Of a stretch of DNA of 64,000 bases, positions 33,417 through 42,094 are shown in pieces. The translations under genes were made by a program, and so were the position numbers. How positions within the stretch are numbered: the stretch's first letter is position 1; every line of letters starts with the position of its first letter. The notes below the pieces were generated by a model. It ran no database searches, was not told where the DNA came from, and saw only the letters and a list, made by a program, of their open reading frames with translations. This DNA comes from Balneola sp. (GTDB lineage: Bacteria > Bacteroidota > Rhodothermia > Balneolales > Balneolaceae), in assembly GCA_002694685.1 (NCBI GenBank), contig NZMW01000001.1, positions 62,001 to 126,000 on the forward strand, given 5' to 3'.

Positions 33417-35539
33417 GCTTCGCTAGTTACTTCTGTTTGTGAACTTACTTTGGGGAAAACAAGGGTAAAACGCGTTCCTATACTTTGGTTTGATTCCAGC
33501 TCTATCTCACCATTATGTTTGTTCATGATTTCACGAACGTAAGCAAGTCCAAGGCCGGTTCCTTTTTCACGAGCTGATTTAGCATTCGATTTAACCCTGA
33601 AAAACTTATCAAAAACTTTTTTCTGATCTTCTATACTGATGCCATATCCAAAATCAGTTACACTCACTTTGAGCTGGTGGTCTAAATCCTGAATGGCAAT
33701 TTCTATAGTACGCCGGGGTTCCCCATACTTCACGGCGTTGCTGAGAAGGTTTTGAATGGCGTCAAATACCAGGTCACTATTGGCTTTGATCTTGAAGTTT
33801 TTGCCTTCCTTAGTAACGTTGGTTTTAAGATTCTTTTCACTAAGAAGAGGGTGGGTAACGCTACAGACGTTTTGAACAATTTTTGCAATATCTACATTCT
33901 CAAAATCAATGCTTACTCGTCCGGATTCAAGCCTTTGGATATCAAGGAATCGGTTTACCAACCCATTCATACGTTCGCCGGATAAATTTATCTCATTCAG
34001 CAAAACCTTCTGCTCTTCTTTATCGATGGCTTCATTATCAAGCATAATTTTGGATAAGCCCATGACTCCGGTGATCGGATTTTTCAACTCATGGACAATT
34101 ATATTGATCATGTCGTTTCGCTTGATTTCGTTGAGGCGGTCTTCCGTTTTATCATGAAGGATAATCAAAGCAGCCTGTTCAACATCATCTTTATCTACAA
34201 TTGAAACAAATTGGAAGTCGTAGTAATCACTCTTTTCATTATTCAAATAAAAAGCGAGTTCACAGCGGTTAATTTTGATGGTATAAGGATCCGGGTAGTG
34301 GCTCGACTGTTCAAACTTAGACGTGGTGATATTATTATGATTCATCACGTCTTCGAGAGTACATTTTTTAGGATTCAGCTTAAGATTTTCCAGAAACTGA
34401 TAGAAGTTGTTGTTGACGAAACTAAATTGTTTAGACTCATCCAGAATTCCGATCAAATCTTCCGAATAGGTCATCATGTATTTGTTCTTCCACTCTTCCA
34501 GAATGATTTTCTCAACATTGATCTTCTGATACCTATTAAGCGTTATCCTGATATTTTCGAGCGTTTCCTGCATCAGGTCAAATTCAGGTAGGGCAAGAGG
34601 TTGTATCTGATGATCGAAATTCAGTTCGCTCATATATTCAACATCTTTAATAATCTGCTCTACCGGTTTATTAACCCGAACGCTAACATACCAGCTAAAG
34701 GTAAAGAGGATAAGAAGTATGCCTCCTCCGGTAAAAAGAGAAAAAACGATCAGGTCATAAACCGGCTGTAGAATGAATGAATCTTCTACTGCAATGACAT
34801 GCCAAAAGGGGGTAGTCTCAAAGCGAGATGTCATTACAAACCAGTTTCTCCCATTGAGTTCAATCTGAGACTGATCGGAGTAACTAGCGTCTCCTACAAG
34901 GTAAGAGGGGAATTCAAAAGGTTGTGTGGGTACAATATTATTTCCGTCTCCACTTACCACATTAGCTACATAGGTTCCCCCAAGCGGAATATTAATCATT
35001 TCTGTGGTGATAGAAGTAGCATCAAAAAACATATTCACCTGAAATATGCTTTCTCCAATTTGAATAACACGCTCAGCTACAAAGAAATGTATAGTCTGAA
35101 ACGGATCACGACTCCAGCTAACAATAATTTTTGGGTCAATACGGGAAGGGTACCAATCGTAAGGAATATTACTGAAGTCGATATCGTCATAAAGAGATCT
35201 TCGTACATCAAAAGCCTCATCGGCGCCTTGTTCAGAAATCCGGATGCGCATCAGTCCCGGAGTAAGGTTAATAGTCTTGGTGACAATACTTTCTGTTTCA
35301 GATGGAGCGCGGACAATTTCTTCTGCCATGTAGTTAACAGAATTCAGCCAGTTTCGAATAACCTGATCGGTACGCTTTAGCGAATATTCCTGTAGCTGAG
35401 AAACAATGGTGGTACGTTCGTTAATAATTGCTTCCCTGTATTGTGGACGTACGAATGTCCATATCATAGCAAAAGCTAGAATTATTAAGAGGGAGGAGAA
35501 CAGAAAAATCCTGTTTCTCAGTGTAAAACCATCAAGCAT
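33413..35539 (-). CDS. Membrane sensor histidine kinase (Cache-HAMP-PAS-HisKA)
   Basis: A 708-residue kinase. TM1 near 10-27 and TM2 near 265-285 enclose a periplasmic Cache-like sensor domain. HAMP follows (near 285-340), then a PAS-like domain (near 355-460), a HisKA dimerisation helix with the phospho-acceptor motif NIIVHELKNPITGVMG (near 480-495), and HATPase_c with N-box DAIQNLLSNAVKYGEP, G1 DFGYGISIEDQKKVF and G2 KGTGLGLAYVREIM. All catalytic boxes are intact. No response regulator is adjacent, which is unusual. The gene heads a tightly overlapping operon with exported FecR and PKD proteins, which suggests envelope sensing. Confidence 0.92.
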   Translation of the reverse strand: MLDGFTLRNRIFLFSSLLIILAFAMIWTFVRPQYREAIINERTTIVSQLQEYSLKRTDQVIRNWLNSVNYMAEEIVRAPSETESIVTKTINLTPGLMRIRISEQGADEAFDVRRSLYDDIDFSNIPYDWYPSRIDPKIIVSWSRDPFQTIHFFVAERVIQIGESIFQVNMFFDATSITTEMINIPLGGTYVANVVSGDGNNIVPTQPFEFPSYLVGDASYSDQSQIELNGRNWFVMTSRFETTPFWHVIAVEDSFILQPVYDLIVFSLFTGGGILLILFTFSWYVSVRVNKPVEQIIKDVEYMSELNFDHQIQPLALPEFDLMQETLENIRITLNRYQKINVEKIILEEWKNKYMMTYSEDLIGILDESKQFSFVNNNFYQFLENLKLNPKKCTLEDVMNHNNITTSKFEQSSHYPDPYTIKINRCELAFYLNNEKSDYYDFQFVSIVDKDDVEQAALIILHDKTEDRLNEIKRNDMINIIVHELKNPITGVMGLSKIMLDNEAIDKEEQKVLLNEINLSGERMNGLVNRFLDIQRLESGRVSIDFENVDIAKIVQNVCSVTHPLLSEKNLKTNVTKEGKNFKIKANSDLVFDAIQNLLSNAVKYGEPRRTIEIAIQDLDHQLKVSVTDFGYGISIEDQKKVFDKFFRVKSNAKSAREKGTGLGLAYVREIMNKHNGEIELESNQSIGTRFTLVFPKVSSQTEVTSEA

Positions 35540-35697
35540 AGAACCCTTTTTTTATAGCTGTTAAGTTCAGTTTAATGCGGCTAATATTCGATTAGAATAG
35601 TCTTATTAATTTTAGTGATCTACAACAGGAAACCAGCCTTGTTAACATTAGCATAATATTATCTTAACGTTTTGTTTAGCTGAAATGAGCATTCTAT

Positions 35698-35985
35698 GTG
35701 CTAAATCAACTTGTACATAGTATGCTTATAGGCGGAGATTTTAACAATAGAGCAAAACAGCTACTCTCATTGCTGGCTCAACTAAGTGACAATAACCCGG
35801 AAGAAAAGGTTTCGGTACAGGATTTGGTTGCCAAGCTCGAAACAGATCGTGCAGAACTAAAAAATTTACTGGAGTATCTCGAGAATAAAGGCCTGATCAG
35901 TATTGCTTCTATAGGCGGACCCTTTTTATACGGACATATCAAAATTACCGAGAAAGGAATCATCAAATCAGCAAAAAACAAGTGA
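35698..35985 (+). CDS. Small winged-helix protein
   Basis: A 95-residue protein with a winged-helix-like core (VSVQDLVAKLETDRAELKNL then LEYLENKGLISI and the FLYGHIKITEKG wing). The GTG at 35698 gives the full frame; an ATG at 35722 would remove eight residues and is equally possible. It is transcribed divergently from the histidine-kinase operon across a 158 bp region, so it could regulate that operon, but nothing shows this directly. It ends at a bidirectional-looking hairpin shared with the metalloprotease gene. Confidence 0.6.
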   Translation: MLNQLVHSMLIGGDFNNRAKQLLSLLAQLSDNNPEEKVSVQDLVAKLETDRAELKNLLEYLENKGLISIASIGGPFLYGHIKITEKGIIKSAKNK

Positions 35986-35988
35986 AAT

Positions 35989-36018
35989 AAAAAAGCCCCT
36001 GAATATTCAGAGGCTTTA
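35989..36018 (-). terminator. Terminator hairpin between convergent genes
   Basis: AAAAGCCCCTGAATATTCAG followed by AGGCTTT forms a stem of about 12 bp with one mismatch around a self-complementary GAATATTC centre. On the minus strand it is followed by a T-run (from AAAAAA at 35988-35993), so it should end the metalloprotease transcript; it may also serve the winged-helix gene. Confidence 0.8.
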
Positions 36019-36039
36019 GAAAAGTATTTGGACTTTGGT

Positions 36040-38505
36040 TTAGTCGTCTGAGTCTAAGATATCATCAATTCTCGTCAAGATATCAGCAATGTGAGCTCTT
36101 GATACCCGATCAGAAATTCGGGTTTGAGCACGCTGCAAATCATTTTGAAGCTGATTAAGCTCAACACGAAGCAGGGGACGAATATCAGAAGTTGGTATAT
36201 CAACCCGATCTCTAAAACCACCGCCTTGGTCGTTTGTGAACAGCTCTTCAATATTATGAATGTATAATCGCTGCAAGTTTCTGCGGAAAGGATCGATGGT
36301 GGTTTGGTCATAGATTTCACTCCAAACACCTTGGCGAAGATCTTCGAGCATTTCCAGAGGCTCATACGCTTCTTCGCCTTCAAAAATAGCAGTCTCGTTT
36401 AATCGGATCATAACATCGGCTGCCATTACATCACTGAGTAAACGTGATTGCAGATTACTGACCCGATCCAAAGCACCGGCATGTTCAATTCGTCGAAGAA
36501 TTTCTTTATCCAGCAACCAATCAGGAGTTGTAAACACGTGGTCATTCAAAAACTCAAGCGCACTTACCTGATAGTCTTGAGGAACCGGAGTGTATAGAAC
36601 TCCATCCTGATCCGAGCTTTTTCTGCTTTGGTACATTCCACCAACATTGGTTGAAACGTGACCGGCATATCGGGCCCACTGAAATACTAATTCACCATAA
36701 ATTTCCTCTAAATCATCATAGCCTTCGCCCGGAGTAGAGGTCCATTCAATCAGATTAGGAACTACTCTTTTGAGATTCATTAATCCATAGGTACTTGCCT
36801 GAACAGGGTCGTTGGATAAGTCTTCTGTTTGAGAAGAAGGGTCCCAGCCGGTAGAGGAAGCAAAGCGATAAATGGGATCATCGGCTTTATCGGTAATCCA
36901 TTTGTCCAGAATTGGTTTTTCATCTTCTGGAGTTTCAGCTTCGGGAATTACTCGGTATCCCCAGTTTACAGAATATTTGTCATAAGGTCCGATTTGTCGG
37001 ATGAACCTAATGTTTTCGTCACCCGGCTGAGCGATATAATTTTGGCGTGCGTACTCCATAATAGTAGTAGCAATACCATATTCCTGTGTGAAAGAACCTG
37101 ATCGAAGAGAATCGACCGGATAAGCAGAACTTGACTGCATGTTGTGGGGAAGACCAATAGCATGACCAACCTCATGAGATATAACCCGGCGCATAGTTTC
37201 GCCAATCAAATCGTCATCAAGCTGAAGTTTACGGGCAGCTGGGTTAGCAGCACCGGTCTCAATCATAAGCCGGTTTCGGTACGAGCGCATGTGGTTATGA
37301 TACCAAACGATATCACTTTCAATAATTTCACCGGTTCGGGGATCGCTGACGCTTGGCCCAACAGCATTACGAATGGTGCTGGCAACCCAACGAACGGTTG
37401 AATAGCGAATATCTTCAGGACTCCAGTCCCGATCTTCTTCAGGAGATGGAGCTTCTTTTGCTATCACTGCATTTTTAAATCCAGCTGCTTCAAAAGCTTC
37501 ATTCCAGTCTTCAACACCCTGTTTAATGTAAGGCACGTATTTAGTAGGAGTAGCAGGGTCAAGGTAATATACAATTGGTTTAACAGGCTCAACTAACTCT
37601 CCCCGGGCATAAGCTTCGGGGTCTTTAGGTTCTAATCTCCAGCGGCGGATATAGCTGACTTCTTTGGCTTTTTGAGCTTCTAAGCCGTAATCAATTTGAT
37701 CTACCGTAAACCAGCCAACCCGATAATCTTCGTAGCGTGGGCGCATCGGCTCTTCAGGAAGAAGAACCATAGACTGATTCATTAACATCGACAGTGTGTT
37801 TGTTCCTTGGTCGGATGGAGGATTACCTGCGCTGTATGTAAGAACATGGCGGACTTCAATGTTTTCCGGAAAGCTCTTGGCTGATTCTATATAAGTCCGG
37901 TTGCCATCTAAACGACGAACCTGATACTCTCTTCGGAGAAAGTTGATAGCCCCACTGATGGCTTCAATATCAGAAGTGAAAAAGTCGGTCATTTCAATAA
38001 CCACTGTGCTGGAATCTTCACCTATTGTCTCGATAGGAAAGGCTGCAAGAATGGGAGCAAAGTTATTGGCCTTCACCGATTTATAGATAGGAAGGGTATC
38101 ACTTGCTACCGCATTATAAGATTGCTTGCGAAGCAGAATTTGATCTTTCTGACGTTCGAAAGTGATAACCTGCTCAGCCGTTTTAGATCCACCGGAGAAA
38201 AAACCAAAGTAATCACTGGGGACCTCGGCAATACGGCTAACCAAAAGCATTTCTCGATCTAAAAGGTCATTGGGAATTTCATAATAGAGCTTGTCATCAA
38301 CCCAATGAACGCTAAACAAACCCTCATCTGTTTTTGCCTTGCTGGTGATAATTTCAGAATAAGGCTTCATTCCATCTGAAGCCGCTTTAGCTGACCTGGA
38401 AGGAGTGTTGGATGAAGTAGCGACTTTTTCTGAAGTGGAGCACCCCACAATTAGAAAAGCCGATAGTAAAAGCGCTGATAAATTTTTTGGTGAAAAGACC
38501 GACAT
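36040..38505 (-). CDS. Zinc-dependent metalloprotease lipoprotein (DUF5117/DUF4953 type)
   Basis: An 821-residue lipoprotein: signal with lipobox near residues 14-22 (AFLIVGCS), so outer-membrane anchored. The N-terminal half matches the DUF5117 region (LVSRIAEVPSDYFGF). The metzincin zinc site is HEVGHAIGLPHN (HExxHxxGxxH, near 444-455), followed by a Met-turn candidate TTIMEYARQNY (near 478-488). Such proteins are common in Bacteroidota; substrates are peptides or proteins at the surface. It stands alone on the minus strand and shares the terminator with the small winged-helix gene. Confidence 0.9.
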   Translation of the reverse strand: MSVFSPKNLSALLLSAFLIVGCSTSEKVATSSNTPSRSAKAASDGMKPYSEIITSKAKTDEGLFSVHWVDDKLYYEIPNDLLDREMLLVSRIAEVPSDYFGFFSGGSKTAEQVITFERQKDQILLRKQSYNAVASDTLPIYKSVKANNFAPILAAFPIETIGEDSSTVVIEMTDFFTSDIEAISGAINFLRREYQVRRLDGNRTYIESAKSFPENIEVRHVLTYSAGNPPSDQGTNTLSMLMNQSMVLLPEEPMRPRYEDYRVGWFTVDQIDYGLEAQKAKEVSYIRRWRLEPKDPEAYARGELVEPVKPIVYYLDPATPTKYVPYIKQGVEDWNEAFEAAGFKNAVIAKEAPSPEEDRDWSPEDIRYSTVRWVASTIRNAVGPSVSDPRTGEIIESDIVWYHNHMRSYRNRLMIETGAANPAARKLQLDDDLIGETMRRVISHEVGHAIGLPHNMQSSSAYPVDSLRSGSFTQEYGIATTIMEYARQNYIAQPGDENIRFIRQIGPYDKYSVNWGYRVIPEAETPEDEKPILDKWITDKADDPIYRFASSTGWDPSSQTEDLSNDPVQASTYGLMNLKRVVPNLIEWTSTPGEGYDDLEEIYGELVFQWARYAGHVSTNVGGMYQSRKSSDQDGVLYTPVPQDYQVSALEFLNDHVFTTPDWLLDKEILRRIEHAGALDRVSNLQSRLLSDVMAADVMIRLNETAIFEGEEAYEPLEMLEDLRQGVWSEIYDQTTIDPFRRNLQRLYIHNIEELFTNDQGGGFRDRVDIPTSDIRPLLRVELNQLQNDLQRAQTRISDRVSRAHIADILTRIDDILDSDD

Positions 38506-38695
38506 ATGATTCAGTTTTGGTTTACGAAAGTAATGTTGGGGAAATTAGTGGAAATGATTCAAAATTTTAGACATTTAACATCAAATAACAAATAATCTTT
38601 AGTGCTCTTATTTTCAAATTTTGATTAGCCAGTTTAGGATAAAAATACCTACCTTTTCGTCCCTTAAATAACTGCATAACAAACCCTTTTTTATC

Positions 38696-39811
38696 ATGAT
38701 TATTGGAGTCCCAAAAGAGATTAAAACCCACGAGAATAGAGTAGCTATTCAGCCGGGCGGCGTTGTCCAAATGAAGCGTAATGGCCATGAGGTATTGATT
38801 GAAAACAATGCCGGTGTTGGCAGCGGCTTCAGCAATCAGCAATACATTGATGCCGGCGCTACCATTATTGATGACGTAGAAGAAGTTTGGAAAAAGGCTG
38901 AAATGATCATGAAAGTGAAAGAGCCGATCGCTGTTGAATATCCAAGAATGAGGGAAGGACAGGTAATCTTCACGTATTTTCACTTTGCAGCTGAAGAAGC
39001 ATTAACCAAAGCTGTTGTTGATGCCAAGTGTATTGCGATTGCTTACGAAACAGTTGAAAAAGCAGACCGATCACTGCCGTTGCTGATCCCGATGAGTGAA
39101 GTTGCAGGACGAATGGCAGCACAGGAAGGAGCAGTTTATCTCGAGAAACCCAAAGGCGGATTAGGAAAACTGATGGGCGGAATTCCGGGCGTTCCTCCAG
39201 CCAAAGTTCTGGTATTGGGTGGTGGTATTGTTGGCGTGAATGCCGCTAAAATTGCTGCCGGAATGGGAGCTGATACCACGATCATGGATATCAATATGCC
39301 AAGACTGCGATATCTGGACGATGTGATGGATAAGAATGTGAACACCATGTTTTCATCCGAAGCGAATATCAGAAAAATGCTTCCGGATGTAGACTTGATT
39401 ATTGGCGCTGTACTGAAGCCCGGCGCTAAAGCTCCGCACTTGGTAACTCGCGATATGCTTAAAGACATGAAGCCCGGAACCGTATTGGTTGACGTGGCTA
39501 TTGACCAGGGTGGATGTTTTGAAACCTCTAAGCCAACTACCCACAAAGATCCTGTTTATATGGTTGAAGATGTGGTGCACTATTGCGTGGCCAACATGCC
39601 GGGAGCTGTACCTTACACCTCAACCATGGGGCTTACAAACGTGACTCTTCCTTACGCAGTGTCTCTGGCAAACAAGGGCTGGAAACAAGCGCTTAAAGAT
39701 GACAAGGAACTCCTGCAAGGTCTTAACATCGCTAACGGCACGATTGTATACAAAGACGTAGCCGAAGCTTTCGATATGGAATGGTCCGAAGTAAACTCCG
39801 TTCTGAACTAA
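38696..39811 (+). CDS. ald: Alanine dehydrogenase
   Basis: NAD-dependent L-alanine dehydrogenase of 371 residues, the family's normal size. Markers: MIIGVPKEIKTHENRVAIQP at the N-terminus (pyruvate-binding Arg and Lys), FTYFHFAAEEALTKA with the conserved His (near 96), the nucleotide-binding VLVLGGGIVGVNAAKIAAGM (near 169-188), and the C-terminal NMPGAVPYTSTMGLTNVTLP. It interconverts alanine and pyruvate with ammonia. It is monocistronic, ending in a strong terminator. A divergent or antisense frame across its 5' end is not credible. Confidence 0.95.
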   Translation: MIIGVPKEIKTHENRVAIQPGGVVQMKRNGHEVLIENNAGVGSGFSNQQYIDAGATIIDDVEEVWKKAEMIMKVKEPIAVEYPRMREGQVIFTYFHFAAEEALTKAVVDAKCIAIAYETVEKADRSLPLLIPMSEVAGRMAAQEGAVYLEKPKGGLGKLMGGIPGVPPAKVLVLGGGIVGVNAAKIAAGMGADTTIMDINMPRLRYLDDVMDKNVNTMFSSEANIRKMLPDVDLIIGAVLKPGAKAPHLVTRDMLKDMKPGTVLVDVAIDQGGCFETSKPTTHKDPVYMVEDVVHYCVANMPGAVPYTSTMGLTNVTLPYAVSLANKGWKQALKDDKELLQGLNIANGTIVYKDVAEAFDMEWSEVNSVLN

Positions 39812-39840
39812 GCTCAAAATTCATACAGATTATACCTGTA

Positions 39841-39866
39841 GGGCGGACAGTTTGTCCGCCCTTTTT
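39841..39866 (+). terminator. Rho-independent terminator of ald
   Basis: GGGCGGACA pairs perfectly with TGTCCGCCC (9 bp, loop GTT) and is followed by TTTTT. It lies 30 bp after the ald stop codon. Confidence 0.92.
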
Positions 39867-39878
39867 GTTGTAATTTTT

Positions 39879-40142
39879 TTGCCCCACCTATCAGGACCCT
39901 ATCTCTGTCTCTTTCCCTCCGGCGTGCCTTTCATACATTTTAAGCCTTAGAGAGGCCGCAAGGAAAGAGGACTCCTTGGGGAGATACATGAATTAAATAC
40001 TATTTGGGTGATAAAAACGGCCGCTTCAACTGAATAATAGATAAGAAGTAGCTAAAATCTCTTACAGGTGTCTCCTTCCTTGCGGAGCGTTAGCGTCACG
40101 GAGGGAAGGAACAAGGATGGGTCCTGTTAGGAAAGGCAAGAT
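39879..40142 (+). repeat. Hairpin repeat element, copy 1
   Basis: A 264 bp noncoding element. The left end TTGCCCCACCTATCAGGACC is an imperfect inverted match of the right end (reverse complement CTTGCCTTTCCTAACAGGAC). Next inward, CTCTTTCCCTCCGG (39909-39922) pairs with CGGAGGGAAGGA (40100-40110), and CCGCAAGGAAAGAGGAC pairs with GTCTCCTTCCTTGCGG. The middle of about 100 bp is not conserved. The outer 80 bp on the right differ from copy 2 at only two positions. Confidence 0.75.
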
Positions 40143-40192
40143 GGGTAGAATCTAAAGCTTGAAGTTTTCCTCAAAATAAATCTAATTCTTAC

Positions 40193-40567
40193 ATGAATCT
40201 CACTTGGAAATCCATAACAGAAATAGCAAGAGAGCTGCGTACGAATCCAACTCCTTCCGAGAAATTATTATGGAAATATTTGAGAAACCGCCAGCTTGGT
40301 GGATACAAATTCCTTCGTCAAAAGCCCATTGTACATGAGCAACACAACAAACGCCGATATTTCTACATCGCGGATTTCTATTGTGCTGAATTGAAATTGG
40401 TTGTTGAACTAGATGGCAAGATCCATGATTTCCAAAAGAGTTATGATTATCAGCGAGACTATGTACTTAATGGGTTGGGATTGAATGTGCTTCGAATTGA
40501 GAATGAAGAGTTGATGGATTTGGATAGGGTGTTGAGGAAGATTTTGGACTATTCTGAAAAGAATTAG
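40193..40567 (+). CDS. DUF559 (Vsr-like) endonuclease-domain protein
   Basis: A 124-residue protein of the DUF559 family, related to very-short-patch-repair and PD-(D/E)xK nucleases. The N-terminus ARELRTNPTPSEKLLWKYLR is the family signature (T-xx-E-x-LLW), followed by GYKFLRQKPI, the putative active-site strands YIADFYCAELKLVVELDGKI-H (Asp, Glu, Asp in the expected spacing) and RDYVLNGLGLNVLRIENEEL. The family is spread by gene transfer and its cellular role is unsettled. The gene is enclosed by two copies of a 260 bp repeat. Active-site residues look intact. Confidence 0.88.
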   Translation: MNLTWKSITEIARELRTNPTPSEKLLWKYLRNRQLGGYKFLRQKPIVHEQHNKRRYFYIADFYCAELKLVVELDGKIHDFQKSYDYQRDYVLNGLGLNVLRIENEELMDLDRVLRKILDYSEKN

Positions 40568-40824
40568 TTTGCCCTCAGGGTAGGACCCTATCTCTGTCTC
40601 TTTCCCTCCGGCACGCCTGTAGTACATTCTATCCCTTTCTTTGGCCGCAAGGAAAGAGGACGCCTTGGGGAGGGTAGTGTTGAAAAATTATTTGGGCTTT
40701 AAGGTTATTCTTTTGGCTGGATTTAAGCAGCAGCTAAAAACTCTTACAGGCGTCTCCTTCCTTGCGGAGCGTTAACGTCACGGAGGGAAGGAACAAGGAT
40801 GGGTCCTGTTAGGAAAGGCAAGAT
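40568..40824 (+). repeat. Hairpin repeat element, copy 2
   Basis: A 257 bp copy in the same orientation as copy 1, beginning immediately after the DUF559 stop codon and ending 8 bp before the stop of the convergent membrane hydrolase. The first 31 bp from AGGACCC (40582-40612) are identical to copy 1 (39893-39923); the centre differs. In the inner stem one position has changed on both sides relative to copy 1 (T opposite T becomes G opposite C). Confidence 0.75.
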
Positions 40825-40831
40825 CTCTTCC

Positions 40832-41821
40832 CTAAAACAACATCTCCAAAAACGCCTCCCGAACTTTCTCACTGGCATCCCTATACGCCCCAAACTCCAC
40901 ATGCTGATTAGTGTTCGCCGTATCAATCTCAATTCCCCAGAGAGGAGATAGCGTAGTGGGGAGCATCGAATAGCGCCCATCTCCAATGACGTTATTGTAA
41001 TCAGGATGCTGAATCAAAACCCCATCTGATAGTTTAGAGAAACGGGCGATGTCGTTATACAAAGTAGTTCCTTTCAGGTGTCTGAATTCCTGCTCCCATT
41101 TGAGGAGGGGTGCGGTTTCGCCTTTATAAATTATAGGCTCAGCAAAGGGAATGAGCTTAGCTCCAGCCGAATAGAGCTTATCATCGGCCACATAGCGAAT
41201 GCTCCACAGCCACTGGTTGGCGATGGTGGGTTTTACGATGAGCTGACTGATTTCGTGATTGTTGGCTTCGGCAAGTTGCCAAGCAATCTGAGTGGCTTTT
41301 CGCTGTTGCGAAAATCCGAAGAGGAGATACAGCGCTATCCATCCGAGGGCGAGCCAGGCGTAGAGTTGCTTCCGGTTGTAGAAGGCTATCCCGGTGAAGG
41401 CAATAACCCAAATTGTGAACAGGGGATCAAAGACGGAGATAATATCCAGAGAAACACGGGTATCCGTAAACGGCCAAAAAAGGAGCACGCCGTAGCTGGT
41501 AAAGACATCGGTAATACCCGCGGTGGCATAACCGGCTAAACTGAACAAGTAGGTTTCTTTGAGGGTGAGATATTTCTTTACAAACATCCATAGCAGGAGA
41601 GTAGCTACCAAAGCACCAATAGGAATGAACACAATGGAATGAGTAAACTGCCGGTGCAACTCCAGGTTTAACAGCGGATCGGAGGCGCTGGAAAGGAACA
41701 CATCGAGGTCGGCGAGCATGGCTGAGGCCAGTCCCGTAAAAGCCGCCGCCCGAAAGCTTCGTTTGTCCGCAAATGATTGCGAAGCGGTGGCACCAATAAG
41801 TCCGTGGGTGACGGGGTCCAT
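40832..41821 (-). CDS. Membrane metal-dependent hydrolase (YdjM/PF04307 type)
   Basis: A 329-residue protein. The N-terminus MDPVTHGLIGATASQSF carries the first His motif, then ADLDVFL (Asp-x-Asp) and HRQFTHSIVFIP, the hallmark pattern of the LexA-binding/YdjM membrane hydrolase family. About four membrane helices follow (near 55-175), then a 150-residue soluble C-terminal domain. The family is predicted to be zinc-dependent; no substrate is known. It abuts repeat copy 2 and converges with the DUF559 gene. Both flanks of this gene are repeat-filled. Confidence 0.82.
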   Translation of the reverse strand: MDPVTHGLIGATASQSFADKRSFRAAAFTGLASAMLADLDVFLSSASDPLLNLELHRQFTHSIVFIPIGALVATLLLWMFVKKYLTLKETYLFSLAGYATAGITDVFTSYGVLLFWPFTDTRVSLDIISVFDPLFTIWVIAFTGIAFYNRKQLYAWLALGWIALYLLFGFSQQRKATQIAWQLAEANNHEISQLIVKPTIANQWLWSIRYVADDKLYSAGAKLIPFAEPIIYKGETAPLLKWEQEFRHLKGTTLYNDIARFSKLSDGVLIQHPDYNNVIGDGRYSMLPTTLSPLWGIEIDTANTNQHVEFGAYRDASEKVREAFLEMLF

Positions 41822-41907
41822 TTATTTTTTCTGATGGTTGATTTAGAGTCTACTGATAAGGAGTTAGAAAAGTAAATTTATAACAGCAAAAGTTTGATAA
41901 TTTTTTA

Positions 41908-41948
41908 TCCTCGTTCCATAGCCCCGCTGCGGAATACCCAATCGAGGC
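41908..41948 (+). repeat. 41 bp hairpin repeat, copy A
   Basis: It begins TCCTCGTTCC and ends ATCGAGGC, so CCTCG pairs with CGAGG at the ends. An inner stem CCGC-T-GCGG sits in the centre (41924-41932). It matches copy B at 33 of 41 positions without gaps, and one changed position pair keeps the inner stem paired. Confidence 0.7.
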
Positions 41949-41982
41949 TCTAGCCTAAAACTAAATCCAGTCGAGGTATTTA

Positions 41983-42049
41983 TCATTTCGCGGCGAATGC
42001 CCGAAATCTGGATGTATGTTAGGGTACAGTTTTGATTTATTGGCACCAT
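41983..42049 (+). repeat. 67 bp direct repeat, copy A
   Basis: Begins TCATTTCGCGGCGAATGC and ends TTTATTGGCACCAT. It aligns without gaps to 42425-42491 with roughly nine mismatches. The pair brackets the 41 bp unit B and the third large hairpin element. Confidence 0.75.
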
Positions 42050-42055
42050 CCAGAT

Positions 42056-42071
42056 CCCTGCCTTCGTAGGG
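42056..42071 (+). repeat. Mini-hairpin CCCTGC-CTTC-G(T)AGGG, copy A
   Basis: A 6 bp stem (one G-U type pair) with a CTTC loop, matching a second copy at 42584-42599. This CCCTGCCTTCGCAGGG type is a short dispersed palindrome. Confidence 0.6.
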
Positions 42072-42094
42072 ATGACTGACTTACGCTAATCCTA

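Larger units (their letters stand above)
39879..40824 (+). mobile_element. Candidate composite unit: repeat, DUF559 gene, repeat
   Basis: Two direct copies of a hairpin-like repeat (39879-40142 and 40568-40824) flank a single DUF559 nuclease gene. The gap on the left is 50 bp, and on the right the second repeat begins at the base after the DUF559 stop. The arrangement recalls composite units or REP/RAYT-type partnerships. There is no transposase, so movement would need trans-acting help or recombination through the nuclease. Confidence 0.45.

Noticed and set aside
38567-38983. 138-residue open frame antisense to the start of the alanine dehydrogenase gene
   Set aside because: It is a shadow of a strongly conserved gene and has no recognisable features.
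39879-40824. Insertion sequence
   Set aside because: No transposase, no perfect terminal inverted repeats and no target-site duplication could be seen; recorded instead as repeats around a DUF559 gene.
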